NCBI RefSeq assembly: GCF_023072595.1
Contig: NZ_JALLGK010000001.1
Span: forward strand, 310,001-374,000
DNA: 64,000 nucleotides
Reading direction: 5' to 3'
From: Streptomyces sp. XM4193
GTDB lineage: Bacteria; Actinomycetota; Actinomycetes; Streptomycetales; Streptomycetaceae
Part shown: piece by piece, positions 41,877 through 49,868 of the stretch
Layout: every line of letters starts with the position of its first letter
Numbering within the stretch: the stretch's first letter is position 1
The notes under the pieces: model-generated
Seen by the model: only the letters and a program-made list of their open reading frames with translations
Databases searched by the model: none
Told to the model about the DNA's origin: nothing
Program-made: the position numbers and the translations under genes

Positions 41877-42041
41877 GGAAATTCCTTGCTCTGGTGATGA
41901 CGTGTGGTGTGGGCGCGGCCCGGCGCGAGGCACCGGGGCTCCCATGGATACCGGCGGACACGGCCGCCCTCCGGGACCCGGCCCGCGCGTACCGAACCCG
42001 CCCCGCGCACTGCGGAAGGCACCCGGCACACGGGCGGGGTC

Positions 42042-42087
42042 GGCGTACGGAAGGCACCCGGCGTACGGAAGGCACCCGGCGTACGGG
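42042..42087. repeat. 18-base tandem repeat
   Basis: The unit GCGTACGGAAGGCACCCG is repeated about two and a half times at 42042-42087, in the non-coding gap between the sco and ycnI-like genes; an earlier decayed copy (GGAAGGCACCCGGCACACG) precedes it. Slippage is the simplest origin. Confidence 0.75.
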
Positions 42088-42129
42088 TCGTGCTCGGCGC
42101 ACGGGACGGGCCGGCGCTGCGGGCGGCGG

Positions 42130-42867
42130 TCAGTCGGTGGCGTCCCGGCGGCGGCCGGCGAGGACGCCGTAGGCGACGCCGGCGACGCCCAGCGCGATAC
42201 CGACGCCGCCCAGCACCCGGGCGGTGGTGTCGGTCGTCGAGGTGCTCTCCTGCGCCGAGTCCGTGCCGTCCCGTTCCGCGGCGCTCTCCCGGCCGGCCTT
42301 GCCGTCCGAGTCGGCGGACCCGCCGTGCCCGTCGTCCGCGGCCTCGCCGAGGGCGAGGACCGGCGCCGGGAACTCCGGCTCCTGCTCGCCCTCGGGCACC
42401 TCGATCCAGCGCACGACCTCCTTGTTGTCGTACGTCTGGAGCGCCTTGAACGCGATCCGGTCGGTGTTGTCGGGCAGCTGGCCGACCGAGACCGGGAAGC
42501 GCTGGAAGGTGCCGGGCTCGATCTCGCCGCCGGACCAGGTGATCTTGGTCGGCGCCTCCTCGATCCGGTTGCCGTGCGACTCGATCGGCTTGTCGAGCTT
42601 TCCGGTCTCCACCTCGATCTTCCAGCCCGGCACCGGCTCGGGCATGACCGAGGCCATCGGGTGGTCGGTCGGCAGGGTGACCTCCAGCTTCACGGTGGAG
42701 GCGTTGTCCCTCTCGTTGGGGACCTTGAAGTTGAGGGTGGCGTAGCCGCCGCCGGGTACCTCGGCCGGATCGACGCTGACATGCGCCAACGCCGGGGTGC
42801 CCAGGGCCAGTACGGCGACGGCGGTGGCGCCGCCGACCGCGGCGATGCGTCGGACAGTGGTGTTCAT
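42130..42867 (-). CDS. YcnI/DUF1775 copper-binding protein, exported and anchored
   Basis: A 245-residue protein. Signal peptide residues 1-28 (RRIAAVGGATAVAVLALGTPALA) ends directly before HVSVDPAEVPGGGYATLNFKVPNE; the mature N-terminal His is the copper ligand of the YcnI family (with Trp and Glu further in). The domain ends near residue 165 (GTFQRFPVSVGQLPDNTDRIAFKALQTYDNKEVVRWIE). A charged linker leads to a C-terminal helix (VLGGVGIALGVAGVAYGVLAG) and RRRD, so it is held at the membrane. It is the usual companion of Cop/Sco proteins. The ATG is at 42865-42867. Confidence 0.9.
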   Translation of the reverse strand: MNTTVRRIAAVGGATAVAVLALGTPALAHVSVDPAEVPGGGYATLNFKVPNERDNASTVKLEVTLPTDHPMASVMPEPVPGWKIEVETGKLDKPIESHGNRIEEAPTKITWSGGEIEPGTFQRFPVSVGQLPDNTDRIAFKALQTYDNKEVVRWIEVPEGEQEPEFPAPVLALGEAADDGHGGSADSDGKAGRESAAERDGTDSAQESTSTTDTTARVLGGVGIALGVAGVAYGVLAGRRRDATD

Positions 42868-43003
42868 CTGTGGTTTTGTGCCTTCGTGGTCTCGGATGCC
42901 GCGCACGGGTCGCGGCGCCGCAGAGGCGGCGCACGACGTGCGGGGACGCGAACGGACGGTCGGAGAACGGCCCGCCGGCACCCCTCGTACGGGGCACGGG
43001 CGC

Positions 43004-43831
43004 TCAGGCCGTGAGGGCGAAGTCCCTCGCGTCCGACGGCGGTCCGCGGCGGCTCAGCGAATGCCGCAGCGCCTCCGTCTCCACCGGTACGGGCGGCCCG
43101 ACGGCCGCTGCCGGGCGCACCGGCCGGCAGCTTCCGGCGAGTCCGGCGCCGAGCGTCCGCAGCCAGTGCAGCACGTCCCGAAGCGCACGCAGCAGCAGCT
43201 CGTCGACGGCGAGCGCGGACAGCCGCACCAGCCGCCACAGCGCCGCCTCGCCGCGGCGCAGCAGCACGCCGGTGACCACGGCGGCGGCCAGGTGGGCCAG
43301 CAGCATCGGACTGGTCGCGACGGCGAGCACGGCGTTCAGGGCCGGCGCCGCGGCGTCGGAGACGGCCGGGTCGGCGGGCCCGTGCGAGGCGTGCGCTCCG
43401 TGCGAGGCGGTCCCGGCGAGGTGGCCCAGGCCCGCCTCGCTCAGCGAGCGACGGGCGTGGGCGACGGTCAGCGATCCGGCGAGCTGGTCGTTGCACAGCA
43501 GCGCCCGCGCCAGCTCGATGATCCGACGGTCCTCGCCGGCCCCGGCCGGCGCCCGTACCGACAGCGTCTGGCCGGCGGCGAAGAGGCCGTGCAGGGCCAG
43601 CTGTCCCAGTGCGAGCCCGGCGGCGATGCCGGGGAGGGTGCGTTCGCGGCCGGCCAGCGGGGCGGCCAGGGCGAAGGTCACCAGTGCGGCCAGTCCCAGC
43701 GTCCACAGCGGTACCGCGGTGCCGCCGCCGACGGTGTGCGCCGCGGCCGACAACGCCACACAGGCCGCGGTGAAGACCGCGGCCCTCAGCAGTCGCAGAT
43801 CGGCGCTGGCGCGCACGACGGGCACGTTCAT
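43004..43831 (-). CDS. Multi-pass membrane protein of the copper cluster
   Basis: A 275-residue protein with at least five hydrophobic segments: LLRAAVFTAACVALSAAAHTV, PLWTLGLAALVTFALAAPLAG, LPGIAAGLALGQLALHGLFAAG, LNAVLAVATSPMLLAHLAAAVVTGVLL and a later amphipathic part. A His-containing loop GTASHGAHASHGPADP before the fourth segment could bind metal. I do not recognise a family by motif, but its position, first gene of the minus-strand copper cluster, and the His-rich loop suggest a role with copper. The 136-base gap to the YcnI gene is short. Confidence 0.72.
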   Translation of the reverse strand: MNVPVVRASADLRLLRAAVFTAACVALSAAAHTVGGGTAVPLWTLGLAALVTFALAAPLAGRERTLPGIAAGLALGQLALHGLFAAGQTLSVRAPAGAGEDRRIIELARALLCNDQLAGSLTVAHARRSLSEAGLGHLAGTASHGAHASHGPADPAVSDAAAPALNAVLAVATSPMLLAHLAAAVVTGVLLRRGEAALWRLVRLSALAVDELLLRALRDVLHWLRTLGAGLAGSCRPVRPAAAVGPPVPVETEALRHSLSRRGPPSDARDFALTA

Positions 43832-44105
43832 GGCGGCGCCATCTTCTCACCACCGCTTCGCCCGCCACCGCCCGGGCCGCCCGCAGCGGTCCGTCCCGCA
43901 CCGGGCGTCCGCACTCCCACCGGACCCGCCCCGGTCAGCCCTCCCGCGCGGGTCCGGACGGGCGGGCCTACACGGAGTCGGCGACCGCCGCATCCGCCAT
44001 CCGGGCGCTTCGGCGGCGGCGGAACGCTTACACCGGGACAACAGGGGCAATAGGTAACGATATGTCGAGCCTCTGTTCGTCCAGTCGCAGCCGGGGGGCT
44101 GGAGC

Positions 44106-44552
44106 ATGAGCATCTGGTGGTCGCTGCACCTGCGGCGCGAGGCGGCGAGCGTTCCGCTCGCCCGGCGTCTGCTGCTCGGCGCGATGGAGACGGCGGGGGT
44201 GGAGGACGAAATCGCCCACGATCTCTCCCTCGCCCTGTCCGAGGCGTGCGCCAACGCGGTCGAGCACGGGGGCGAGCCCGGCCACTCGGACCAGTATCGG
44301 GTGACGGCCTTCCTCGACGGGGACATGTGCCGGATCGAGGTCACCGACCACGGCCCCGGCTTCCCGCTCCACCAGCGGCGCGAGCTGCCGGGCCCGCCGC
44401 CTCCGCTGGAGCTGGAGTGCGGCCGGGGCATGCACCTCATCGAGGCGCTCTGCGATCACGCACGGTTCGGCAACCAGCCCGGTGACGGCGCGGTGGTCAG
44501 CTTCGACAAGATCCTCAAGTGGCGCGCCGACGCCCTGCTGCACGCCTCCTGA
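44106..44552 (+). CDS. RsbW-like serine kinase/ATP-binding regulator
   Basis: A 148-residue protein of the HATPase_c fold (GHKL). The N-box is ALSEACANAVEHGG (Glu and Asn for Mg-ATP), the G1 box DHGPGFPL and the G2 box GRGMHLIEAL. Length and motifs match streptomycete anti-sigma-factor-type kinases of the RsbW/SpoIIAB class, which phosphorylate anti-anti-sigma factors or bind sigma factors. No sigma factor is beside it, so the partner is unknown. A hydrophilic C-terminal 20 residues follow the fold. It is divergent from the copper cluster; the 274-base gap holds both promoters. Confidence 0.85.
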   Translation: MSIWWSLHLRREAASVPLARRLLLGAMETAGVEDEIAHDLSLALSEACANAVEHGGEPGHSDQYRVTAFLDGDMCRIEVTDHGPGFPLHQRRELPGPPPPLELECGRGMHLIEALCDHARFGNQPGDGAVVSFDKILKWRADALLHAS

Positions 44553-44602
44553 CCCGCTCGGTGCGCGTTGCCCGGGCCCACCGCCCGTGACGGTAACAAT
44601 CA

Positions 44603-44614
44603 GTGATGAATCAC
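44603..44614. promoter_or_regulatory. Small palindrome upstream of the cold-shock gene
   Basis: GTGAT-GA-ATCAC is an imperfect-centre 5-bp palindrome, within the region leading to the cold-shock gene. It may be part of an operator, or a chance match. Confidence 0.25.
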
Positions 44615-44704
44615 ATGCCGTACGTGGACGTTTCGCTGGGTCGGTGAGTGGTGCTGTGTTACCTTTGGCGGCAGTTGCAGTGTGGTACTCATGAACGTGA
44701 TGTG

Positions 44705-44740
44705 CGCCCGATGGGATGTGACCGTCGGGCGTGTCTGTTT
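44705..44740 (+). terminator. Hairpin with T-run in the cold-shock gene leader
   Basis: CGCCCGA at 44705-44711 pairs with TCGGGCG at 44725-44731 (7 bp, 13-base loop), followed by TGTCTGTTTTT, a clear U-rich tail. It looks like an intrinsic terminator, but it lies 87 bases before the cold-shock start, so it can be an attenuator or leader structure. Confidence 0.55.
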
Positions 44741-44826
44741 TTCCGGGTCTCCCCGGATGGGGCTTGCGGCAACAGGGAGTTCGCAGGGTGCGGATTCCGC
44801 AATTTCCCCGTATGGAGGAGATCACT

Positions 44827-45030
44827 ATGGCTACCGGTACCGTGAAGTGGTTCAACTCGGAAAAGGGCTTCGGCTTCATCGCGCAGGACGGCGGCGGCCC
44901 CGACGTCTTCGCGCACTACTCGAACATCGCTGCTCAGGGCTTCCGTGAGCTGTTCGAGGGCCAGACCGTGAACTTCGACGTCACGCAGGGCCCGAAGGGC
45001 CCGCAGGCGGAGAACATCACCGTCGCCTGA
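44827..45030 (+). CDS. cspA: Cold-shock protein, CspA family
   Basis: A 67-residue RNA/ssDNA-binding protein with the cold-shock fold. [17 protein letters not shown] (RNP1, KGFGFI) and [12 protein letters not shown] (RNP2, VFAHYS) are perfect, with [22 protein letters not shown] at the end. The ATG at 44827 has GGAGGAGATC upstream. It acts as an RNA chaperone in the cytosol, and several copies are usual in streptomycetes. Its leader contains a U-tailed hairpin, and it is closed by the strong terminator at 45081. Confidence 0.96.
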   Translation: MATGTVKWFNSEKGFGFIAQDGGGPDVFAHYSNIAAQGFRELFEGQTVNFDVTQGPKGPQAENITVA

Positions 45031-45080
45031 AGTGCCTGAGGCCCCCGAGGCCACGCGCACAGCACGCGTCTGACGCGTCC

Positions 45081-45118
45081 GGCGGGCCCGCACCCCGAGC
45101 GAGGGGTGCGGGCCCGCC
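45081..45118 (+). terminator. Terminator of the cold-shock gene
   Basis: GGCGGGCCCGCACCCC, loop GAGCGA, GGGGTGCGGGCCCGCC: a perfect 16-bp stem 51 bases after the stop. Confidence 0.9.
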
Positions 45119-45289
45119 GTCGTGTGCGCCCGAGATCGACGTGGAGCCGACGGCACGGGCGGGTACGGCTGTTCCTGCCGGTCGTGGTCGAATCGCCGGC
45201 GGACGCGGAACCGCTCCACAGGCCCGTCCCGGGGGACGGCGCGCACGGCGCGGTCCGCGCGAACCCGTATCCCGCACCCGGAGGGCACG

Positions 45290-45703
45290 ATGGCGCAGCA
45301 GGTCCACTACGTACGCTTCCAGGGAGTGGAGCCGCATCCGGCAGGCCACCGTCCGGGCATCTTCGTCCTGGTGAACGGATTGTCCCGGGACGGCAGGCTC
45401 ACCGCGGAGCAGGAGCACTTCAGGCGCACCAGCAACGCCTGGTACGACGCCGCGTACACCAATCCCAGCCATGTCGACACCGCCGTCTACGACCGTGCGG
45501 TCAACCCGGGAGCGGTCGCCTGGTTCAGGCACACCTCGCACGAACTCATCGCACGGGTCGAGGGGTACCTCGACATCCTCACCGCGCACTCCGTGCCGTG
45601 GGAGCGGCTCTCCTCGGCCGACCCCGGACGGGTCGTGTACGAGGACGAGCACCAGATCGTCGTCGTACCGCACCCGCCCGCGGCCGGCCCCCTCGCCCGG
45701 TAG
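45290..45703 (+). CDS. Conserved-looking hypothetical protein
   Basis: A 137-residue soluble protein, MAQQVHYVRFQGVEPHPAGHRPGIFVLVNGL at the start, with a regular pattern of charged and aromatic residues (EHFRRTSNAWYDAAYTNPS, VAWFRHTSHELIARVEGYLDIL). No membrane segment or signal peptide. Third-position GC and the GGAGGGCACG ribosome binding site support translation from the ATG at 45290. I do not recognise the family. It is flanked by the cold-shock gene and another hypothetical gene 74 bases downstream. Confidence 0.7.
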   Translation: MAQQVHYVRFQGVEPHPAGHRPGIFVLVNGLSRDGRLTAEQEHFRRTSNAWYDAAYTNPSHVDTAVYDRAVNPGAVAWFRHTSHELIARVEGYLDILTAHSVPWERLSSADPGRVVYEDEHQIVVVPHPPAAGPLAR

Positions 45704-45777
45704 TTCTCGGGGCGCACCGGGGGGCACGGCTCGGCGCGGCTCGGCGTACTCTGCCCGGGGCAGAGTGTGGCCGTGTC

Positions 45778-46380
45778 GTGAAATCGATCCGTGAAGGTGT
45801 GAGGGGTGTGCAACGTCCTGGCAGAGTCGCGTCCGTCGCCTGCGGGGTGGCGCTCGCCGTGGTCGCCGCGGCGGTGACGTTCGGAGTGCTGTCGACGGAC
45901 GACGCCGACGGCGGTCGGGACGGCACGGGCGGCACCTCGCGCGCGGTCACCGGGGAGGCCCGGGAGGTGCTGGCGCGGATCGAGCAGGCCGGCCTCCCGA
46001 TCGAGCAGCCGATACTGCACCGCCCGGAGACCGATCCGGACCATCTGCTGGGCGAACAGGACGGCTACCGCAGCAAGTTGAGCTTCGAGGACGGCCGGGT
46101 GGACGGCGGCCTGGTCGTCGACAACGATCCGGGCAGCGTCGCGCTGGGCGGCGTCATCGAGGTGTTCGACACTCCTCGCGAGGCACGGACCCGCGCCCAG
46201 CAGCTGCAGCGCGACGCGGAGGGCATCCCGACCCGCTCCGAGCGCGCCTACGTACTGCGCGGTGTGCTGCTGCGCCTCTCGCCCTACCTCAGCGAGTACC
46301 AGGCGGAGCAGTACCGGCGGGCACTGGACGCCACGCCCGCGCCGAGCGCCTCACCGACCTCGGACGTCCGCGAGGCGTGA
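45778..46380 (+). CDS. Membrane-anchored hypothetical protein
   Basis: A 200-residue protein with one N-terminal hydrophobic segment (VASVACGVALAVVAAAVTFGVLS, residues about 19-40) after basic residues; the rest lies outside. The external part is charged with no known motif, though EVFDTPREARTRAQQLQ could form a helix. The GTG at 45778 (VKSIRE) is chosen as start; GTG codons three and four codons later in-frame are alternatives and none has a strong ribosome binding site. It is convergent with the LCP gene. Confidence 0.65.
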   Translation: MKSIREGVRGVQRPGRVASVACGVALAVVAAAVTFGVLSTDDADGGRDGTGGTSRAVTGEAREVLARIEQAGLPIEQPILHRPETDPDHLLGEQDGYRSKLSFEDGRVDGGLVVDNDPGSVALGGVIEVFDTPREARTRAQQLQRDAEGIPTRSERAYVLRGVLLRLSPYLSEYQAEQYRRALDATPAPSASPTSDVREA

Positions 46381-46446
46381 CCCCGGCCGGGCCCTCGCCT
46401 CCACCGGGCCCACCCGGGTACGGCCGCGGGGCCGCGCCGCCCGGGA

Positions 46447-47955
46447 TCAGGAGCGCAGACCGCGGAAGTCGTCGCCGATGGTGAGCGTCAGCACGCCGGG
46501 CACGCCGCCGCCGGCCTTGGTGTCCGAGCCCGGCACCCGGCCGCTCAGCACACTGGCGTGGGAGCGCAGGCCCTGCGGGTAGCCGATCGTGGTCCGCTCG
46601 GTCGGGGTGGGGGCGTTGCCCGTCGTGGCGACCTGGAAGCCGGCCGCGCGCAGCTGCTCGGCGACCTCCGCCGCCTTCCCGGCCGTGTCGGTGCCGTTGA
46701 GCACGTTCACCCGGATCTGGGAGGGGGTGAGGGCCGCGGTCTCCTCGGCGCTCTGCTCCAGCTTCTTCTTGCTGATCGGCTTGTCCTTGGCGAGCGAGGT
46801 GAAGAGCGTCTCGGCCTGCGGGTACTGCCAGACGACGTTCGCCTTGTCGGTGGGGACGTCCCGCTCGCGCGGGTAGTTGGGCACGGTCAGGAAGGTGAGC
46901 CGCTTGGTCGGGATGCCCTGCACCTCGCGGGCCAGGTCGTAGAGCGGCCGGACACCGGCCAGCTTCGGGTCGGTGGTCAGCGAGCCGGTGAACGCCTCCA
47001 TGAAGCTGTACATCGCCTTGCCGTTGGTGAGCTTGGACTTCGCCTTCGCGGCGAGCGCGTCCATGAACTCCTGCTGGCGGCCGATGCGGGAGGTGTCGCT
47101 GCCGTCGCCGACGCTGTAGCGGGCGCGGACGTAGCCGAGCGCGTCCTCGCCCTTGATGGTCTGGCAGCCCGCGGGGAGCTTGAGGTGGGCCTTCTTGTCG
47201 TCGATCGGCTCCTCGAGGCAGACCTCGACGCCGTCGAGCGCGTCGACCATGCCCTTGAAGCCCTGGAAGTCCATCGACATGAAGTGGTCCATCCGCAGCC
47301 CGGTGTTGTGCTCGACGGTGCGGATGGTGCAGGCGGCGGCGCCGGCGATGTCGCCGTCCATGCCGCCGATCGCGAACGACTCGTTGATCTTCGAGTGGTG
47401 GCTCTTGGAGTCGTTGCCGTTGCCCTTGTCGCAGCTGGGGATCTCGACCCAGGAGTCGCGGGGGAGCGAGACGACGCTGGCCCAGTCGCGGTCCGCGGAG
47501 ATGTGGACGACCATCAGGGTGTCCGACTGCATGGTCTCGAAGCCCTTGCCGTACTTGCCGTCCGTGCCGTCGCGGCTGTCGGAGCCGACGACGAGGATGT
47601 TCTTGGCGCCGGGGCTGAGCGAGACGGGGCGGTTGTCGCCGAGGCGGCCGTCGATGTCGGCCTCGTTGATGTTGCCGTCGAGCTTCTGGTAGATCCAGGT
47701 CGCGGCGCCGCCGCCGAGGACCACCAGCACGGCCAGGACGGCGCACGTCCAGGCGACGATCCGGCCGCGGCGCGTGAGGCGGGTCTGCTGGGCACGGCGG
47801 CCGCGGCGCGAGCCGGCCGCGGCTCGGCCACTGCCGGCGCCGCCCGTACCGGACTCCGGTCGGGTCGCCCTGCGCTGGCCGCTCTCGGCACGGCGGGGCG
47901 CTCGGCGGCGGCCACGGCCCGGCCGTGGACCTTCGCTTATTCCACCCGCGCTCAT
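46447..47955 (-). CDS. LytR-CpsA-Psr family cell-wall polymer ligase
   Basis: A 502-residue membrane protein that attaches anionic polymers to peptidoglycan outside the cell. After an Arg-rich cytoplasmic tail, one helix (IVAWTCAVLAVLVVLGGGAATWIYQ, residues about 67-91) is followed by the LCP domain: NILVVGSDSRDG, DTLMVVHISADRDWASVVSLPRDSWVEIP (active-site Arg and Asp) and the ALGYVRARYSVGDGSDTSRIGRQQEF region. The C-terminal LytR_C domain (IRVNVLNGTDTAGKAAEVAEQLRAAGFQVATTGN) begins near residue 395. It starts at the ATG ending at 47955, with GGAGG nine bases upstream. Several LCP copies are usual in streptomycetes. Confidence 0.93.
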   Translation of the reverse strand: MSAGGISEGPRPGRGRRRAPRRAESGQRRATRPESGTGGAGSGRAAAGSRRGRRAQQTRLTRRGRIVAWTCAVLAVLVVLGGGAATWIYQKLDGNINEADIDGRLGDNRPVSLSPGAKNILVVGSDSRDGTDGKYGKGFETMQSDTLMVVHISADRDWASVVSLPRDSWVEIPSCDKGNGNDSKSHHSKINESFAIGGMDGDIAGAAACTIRTVEHNTGLRMDHFMSMDFQGFKGMVDALDGVEVCLEEPIDDKKAHLKLPAGCQTIKGEDALGYVRARYSVGDGSDTSRIGRQQEFMDALAAKAKSKLTNGKAMYSFMEAFTGSLTTDPKLAGVRPLYDLAREVQGIPTKRLTFLTVPNYPRERDVPTDKANVVWQYPQAETLFTSLAKDKPISKKKLEQSAEETAALTPSQIRVNVLNGTDTAGKAAEVAEQLRAAGFQVATTGNAPTPTERTTIGYPQGLRSHASVLSGRVPGSDTKAGGGVPGVLTLTIGDDFRGLRS

Positions 47956-48360
47956 GCCTGTGCACCTCCAGCCCCGCCAGGGGCACCTGTCGCCTGCTGC
48001 CTGCACTGGCGCGTGCGTACGGCGCCCGCCAGGGGGCTGACGGCGTACGCGCGGTGTCGTCGGGGTCATGGATGTGAGCCCGACGAACCGGTGCCAGGGG
48101 TCCGCCCGTCCCCTCGCGAACTGCGCGAGGCCGAGTACGGCGAGCTGACAGTACCAATAGCGCAACGATCTACGGGAGCCCCCTATTCAAGGAGTTGACC
48201 TGCATGTTGTGACAGTGAACAACACAATGCGGAGGGTGACCGCAATCGCGCAGATAACACCGTTGAGCTCTGCCGAAGTCTTTGCTGCTCCTTTACGATG
48301 CTTTTCACCAGGAGCACCACAGTGGGTGCATCCGCGTTCGAAAGGAGTTCCAGACCCATC
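47956..48360. other. Divergent promoter region of the LCP and CNNM genes
   Basis: About 405 bases that are AT-richer than average (TTGACCTGCATGTTGTGACA at 48195-48214 is the best -35-like stretch). It leads to the small open frame at 48361. No conserved riboswitch was recognised by eye. Confidence 0.35.
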
Positions 48361-48537
48361 ATGGGCGAACCTCCCAGTACCAGCCGTGCCACACCTCTCC
48401 CGAAGCTTCCGGACGGTCCACTCGGACACCGCGGAACGCGGCTCGCGGAACGGGGGTGGCACGGACTCCGGCAGACGTCCTCGCCGCTCCCCCGTCGCAG
48501 CGCCGGCCCTTCGCGCGTTCCGGGTGGTGAGCGGTGA
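48361..48537 (+). CDS. Possible small leader ORF coupled to the CNNM gene
   Basis: A 58-codon frame with a good ribosome binding site (AAAGGAG, 48340-48346) and ATG at 48361; its TGA (48535-48537) overlaps the CNNM start GTG (48534-48536) as GTGA, the sign of translational coupling. The peptide (start MGEPPSTSRATPLPKLPDG) is Pro/Arg/Gly-rich with no motif. It may be a coupling leader or may start further upstream; a chance open frame is possible. Confidence 0.3.
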   Translation: MGEPPSTSRATPLPKLPDGPLGHRGTRLAERGWHGLRQTSSPLPRRSAGPSRVPGGER

Positions 48538-49868
48538 ACGCCGTTCTGGGTCTGCTCGCGGTTGTCGTGCTCACCGCGGGCACCGGCTATTTCGTTGCTC
48601 AGGAATTCGCTTACGTCGCCGCCGACCGGGTCGCGCTCGCGCGTGACGCCGACGCGGGCGACAAGCGCGCCGCACGAGCACTCAAGGTGCTCGGCCGGCT
48701 TTCCTTCATGCTTTCCGGCGCACAGCTCGGCATCACCGTCACCGGCCTCATCGTCGGTTTCCTCGCCGAGCCCGCGCTCGCGGAGCTGCTGCGGCCGATG
48801 CTCACCGGTATCGGTGTGCCCGACGCGGCGGTGGGCGGCGTGGCGCTGACGCTCGCCTTCGTCTCCGCCACCGCGCTGCAGATGGTGCTCGGCGAACTCG
48901 CGCCGAAGAACCTGGCACTGGCGATCCCCGAACGGCTCGCCAAATCGCTGGCGCCCTCCACCCTGGCGTACCTCAAGGTCGCCGGACCGCTGATCCACAT
49001 CTTCGACAACTCGGCCAACAAGATCCTGCGCAAGGTGGGCATCGAGCCGGTCGAGGAGCTGCACCACGGCGCCACCCTGGAGGAGCTCGGCCACCTCGTG
49101 GACACCTCCCACGAGCACGGCCACCTCCCCCAGCACACCGCCGAACTCATCGACCACGTACTGGAGTTCGGCGAGCGCACGGTCGGCGAGACGATGGTCC
49201 CGCGGGTGGACGTCGCCTACCTGGCCGCCGCCGCACCGGCCGCGGACGCGGTGGAGCTGATCGCCCGCTACGGCCACTCCACCTACCCCGTGCACGGCGA
49301 ACGGCCCGACGACATCGTCGGGCTGATCGGCGTCCGGGAGCTGATGCGGGTGGACGCCGACCGGATCGCCGAGGTCACCGCGGGCGAGCTGGCCCGGCCG
49401 GCGCTGCTGCTGCCGGAGACCCTTCCGCTGCCCGACGCGGTGCGCCAACTGGAGGAGCAGGGCGACGAGTTCGCGGTCGTGCTGGACGAGCACGGCGGCC
49501 TCGCCGGCATCATCACCTTCGAGGACATCGCCGAGGAGCTGGTGGGCGAGATCAACGACGAGTCCGACCGGGTCGTCGAGGTCGCGGTCGCGCTGGGCGA
49601 CCGCTGGCTGGTGGACGCCCACCGCAGGCTCGACGAGGTGGCCGAGGCCACCGGCGTCGTACTGCCCGAGGACGAGGACTACGACACCGTCGCCGGGTTC
49701 GTCATCGACCGACTCGGCCGCTTCCCGACGATCGGTGACCGGCTGAGCGTGGACCTGCCCGAGACCGGTACGGCGGAGATCGAGGTCGTGACGCTCGACC
49801 GTCACGTACCGGGCCGGGTGCGGATCGCCACCCACGGCGCACCGGCCGCGCGGGAGGAAGTCGCATGA
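48534..49868 (+). CDS. CNNM/CBS-domain membrane protein (full-length, hemolysin family)
   Basis: A 444-residue protein of the CNNM (DUF21)-CBS family, thought to move divalent cations such as Mg2+. Residues 1-190 hold the transmembrane DUF21 domain (AQEFAYVAADRVALARDA, SFMLSGAQLGITVTGLIVGFLAEPAL, QMVLGELAPKNLALAIPERLA). A pair of CBS domains spans about 200-325 (TVGETMVPRVDVAYLAAA, DEFAVVLDEHGGLAGIITFEDIAEEL). The C-terminal CorC/HlyC domain follows (DRWLVDAHRRLDEVAEATGVVLPEDEDYDTVAGFV). It starts with GTG inside the stop of the small frame upstream, and its ATGA overlap couples it to the next, shorter paralogue. Confidence 0.9.
   Translation: MNAVLGLLAVVVLTAGTGYFVAQEFAYVAADRVALARDADAGDKRAARALKVLGRLSFMLSGAQLGITVTGLIVGFLAEPALAELLRPMLTGIGVPDAAVGGVALTLAFVSATALQMVLGELAPKNLALAIPERLAKSLAPSTLAYLKVAGPLIHIFDNSANKILRKVGIEPVEELHHGATLEELGHLVDTSHEHGHLPQHTAELIDHVLEFGERTVGETMVPRVDVAYLAAAAPAADAVELIARYGHSTYPVHGERPDDIVGLIGVRELMRVDADRIAEVTAGELARPALLLPETLPLPDAVRQLEEQGDEFAVVLDEHGGLAGIITFEDIAEELVGEINDESDRVVEVAVALGDRWLVDAHRRLDEVAEATGVVLPEDEDYDTVAGFVIDRLGRFPTIGDRLSVDLPETGTAEIEVVTLDRHVPGRVRIATHGAPAAREEVA

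Noticed and set aside
48195..48360. Possible riboswitch (Mg-type) before the CNNM genes
   Set aside because: CNNM proteins handle Mg2+, so an M-box would be reasonable, but I could not recognise the conserved core by eye. A covariance-model search would decide.
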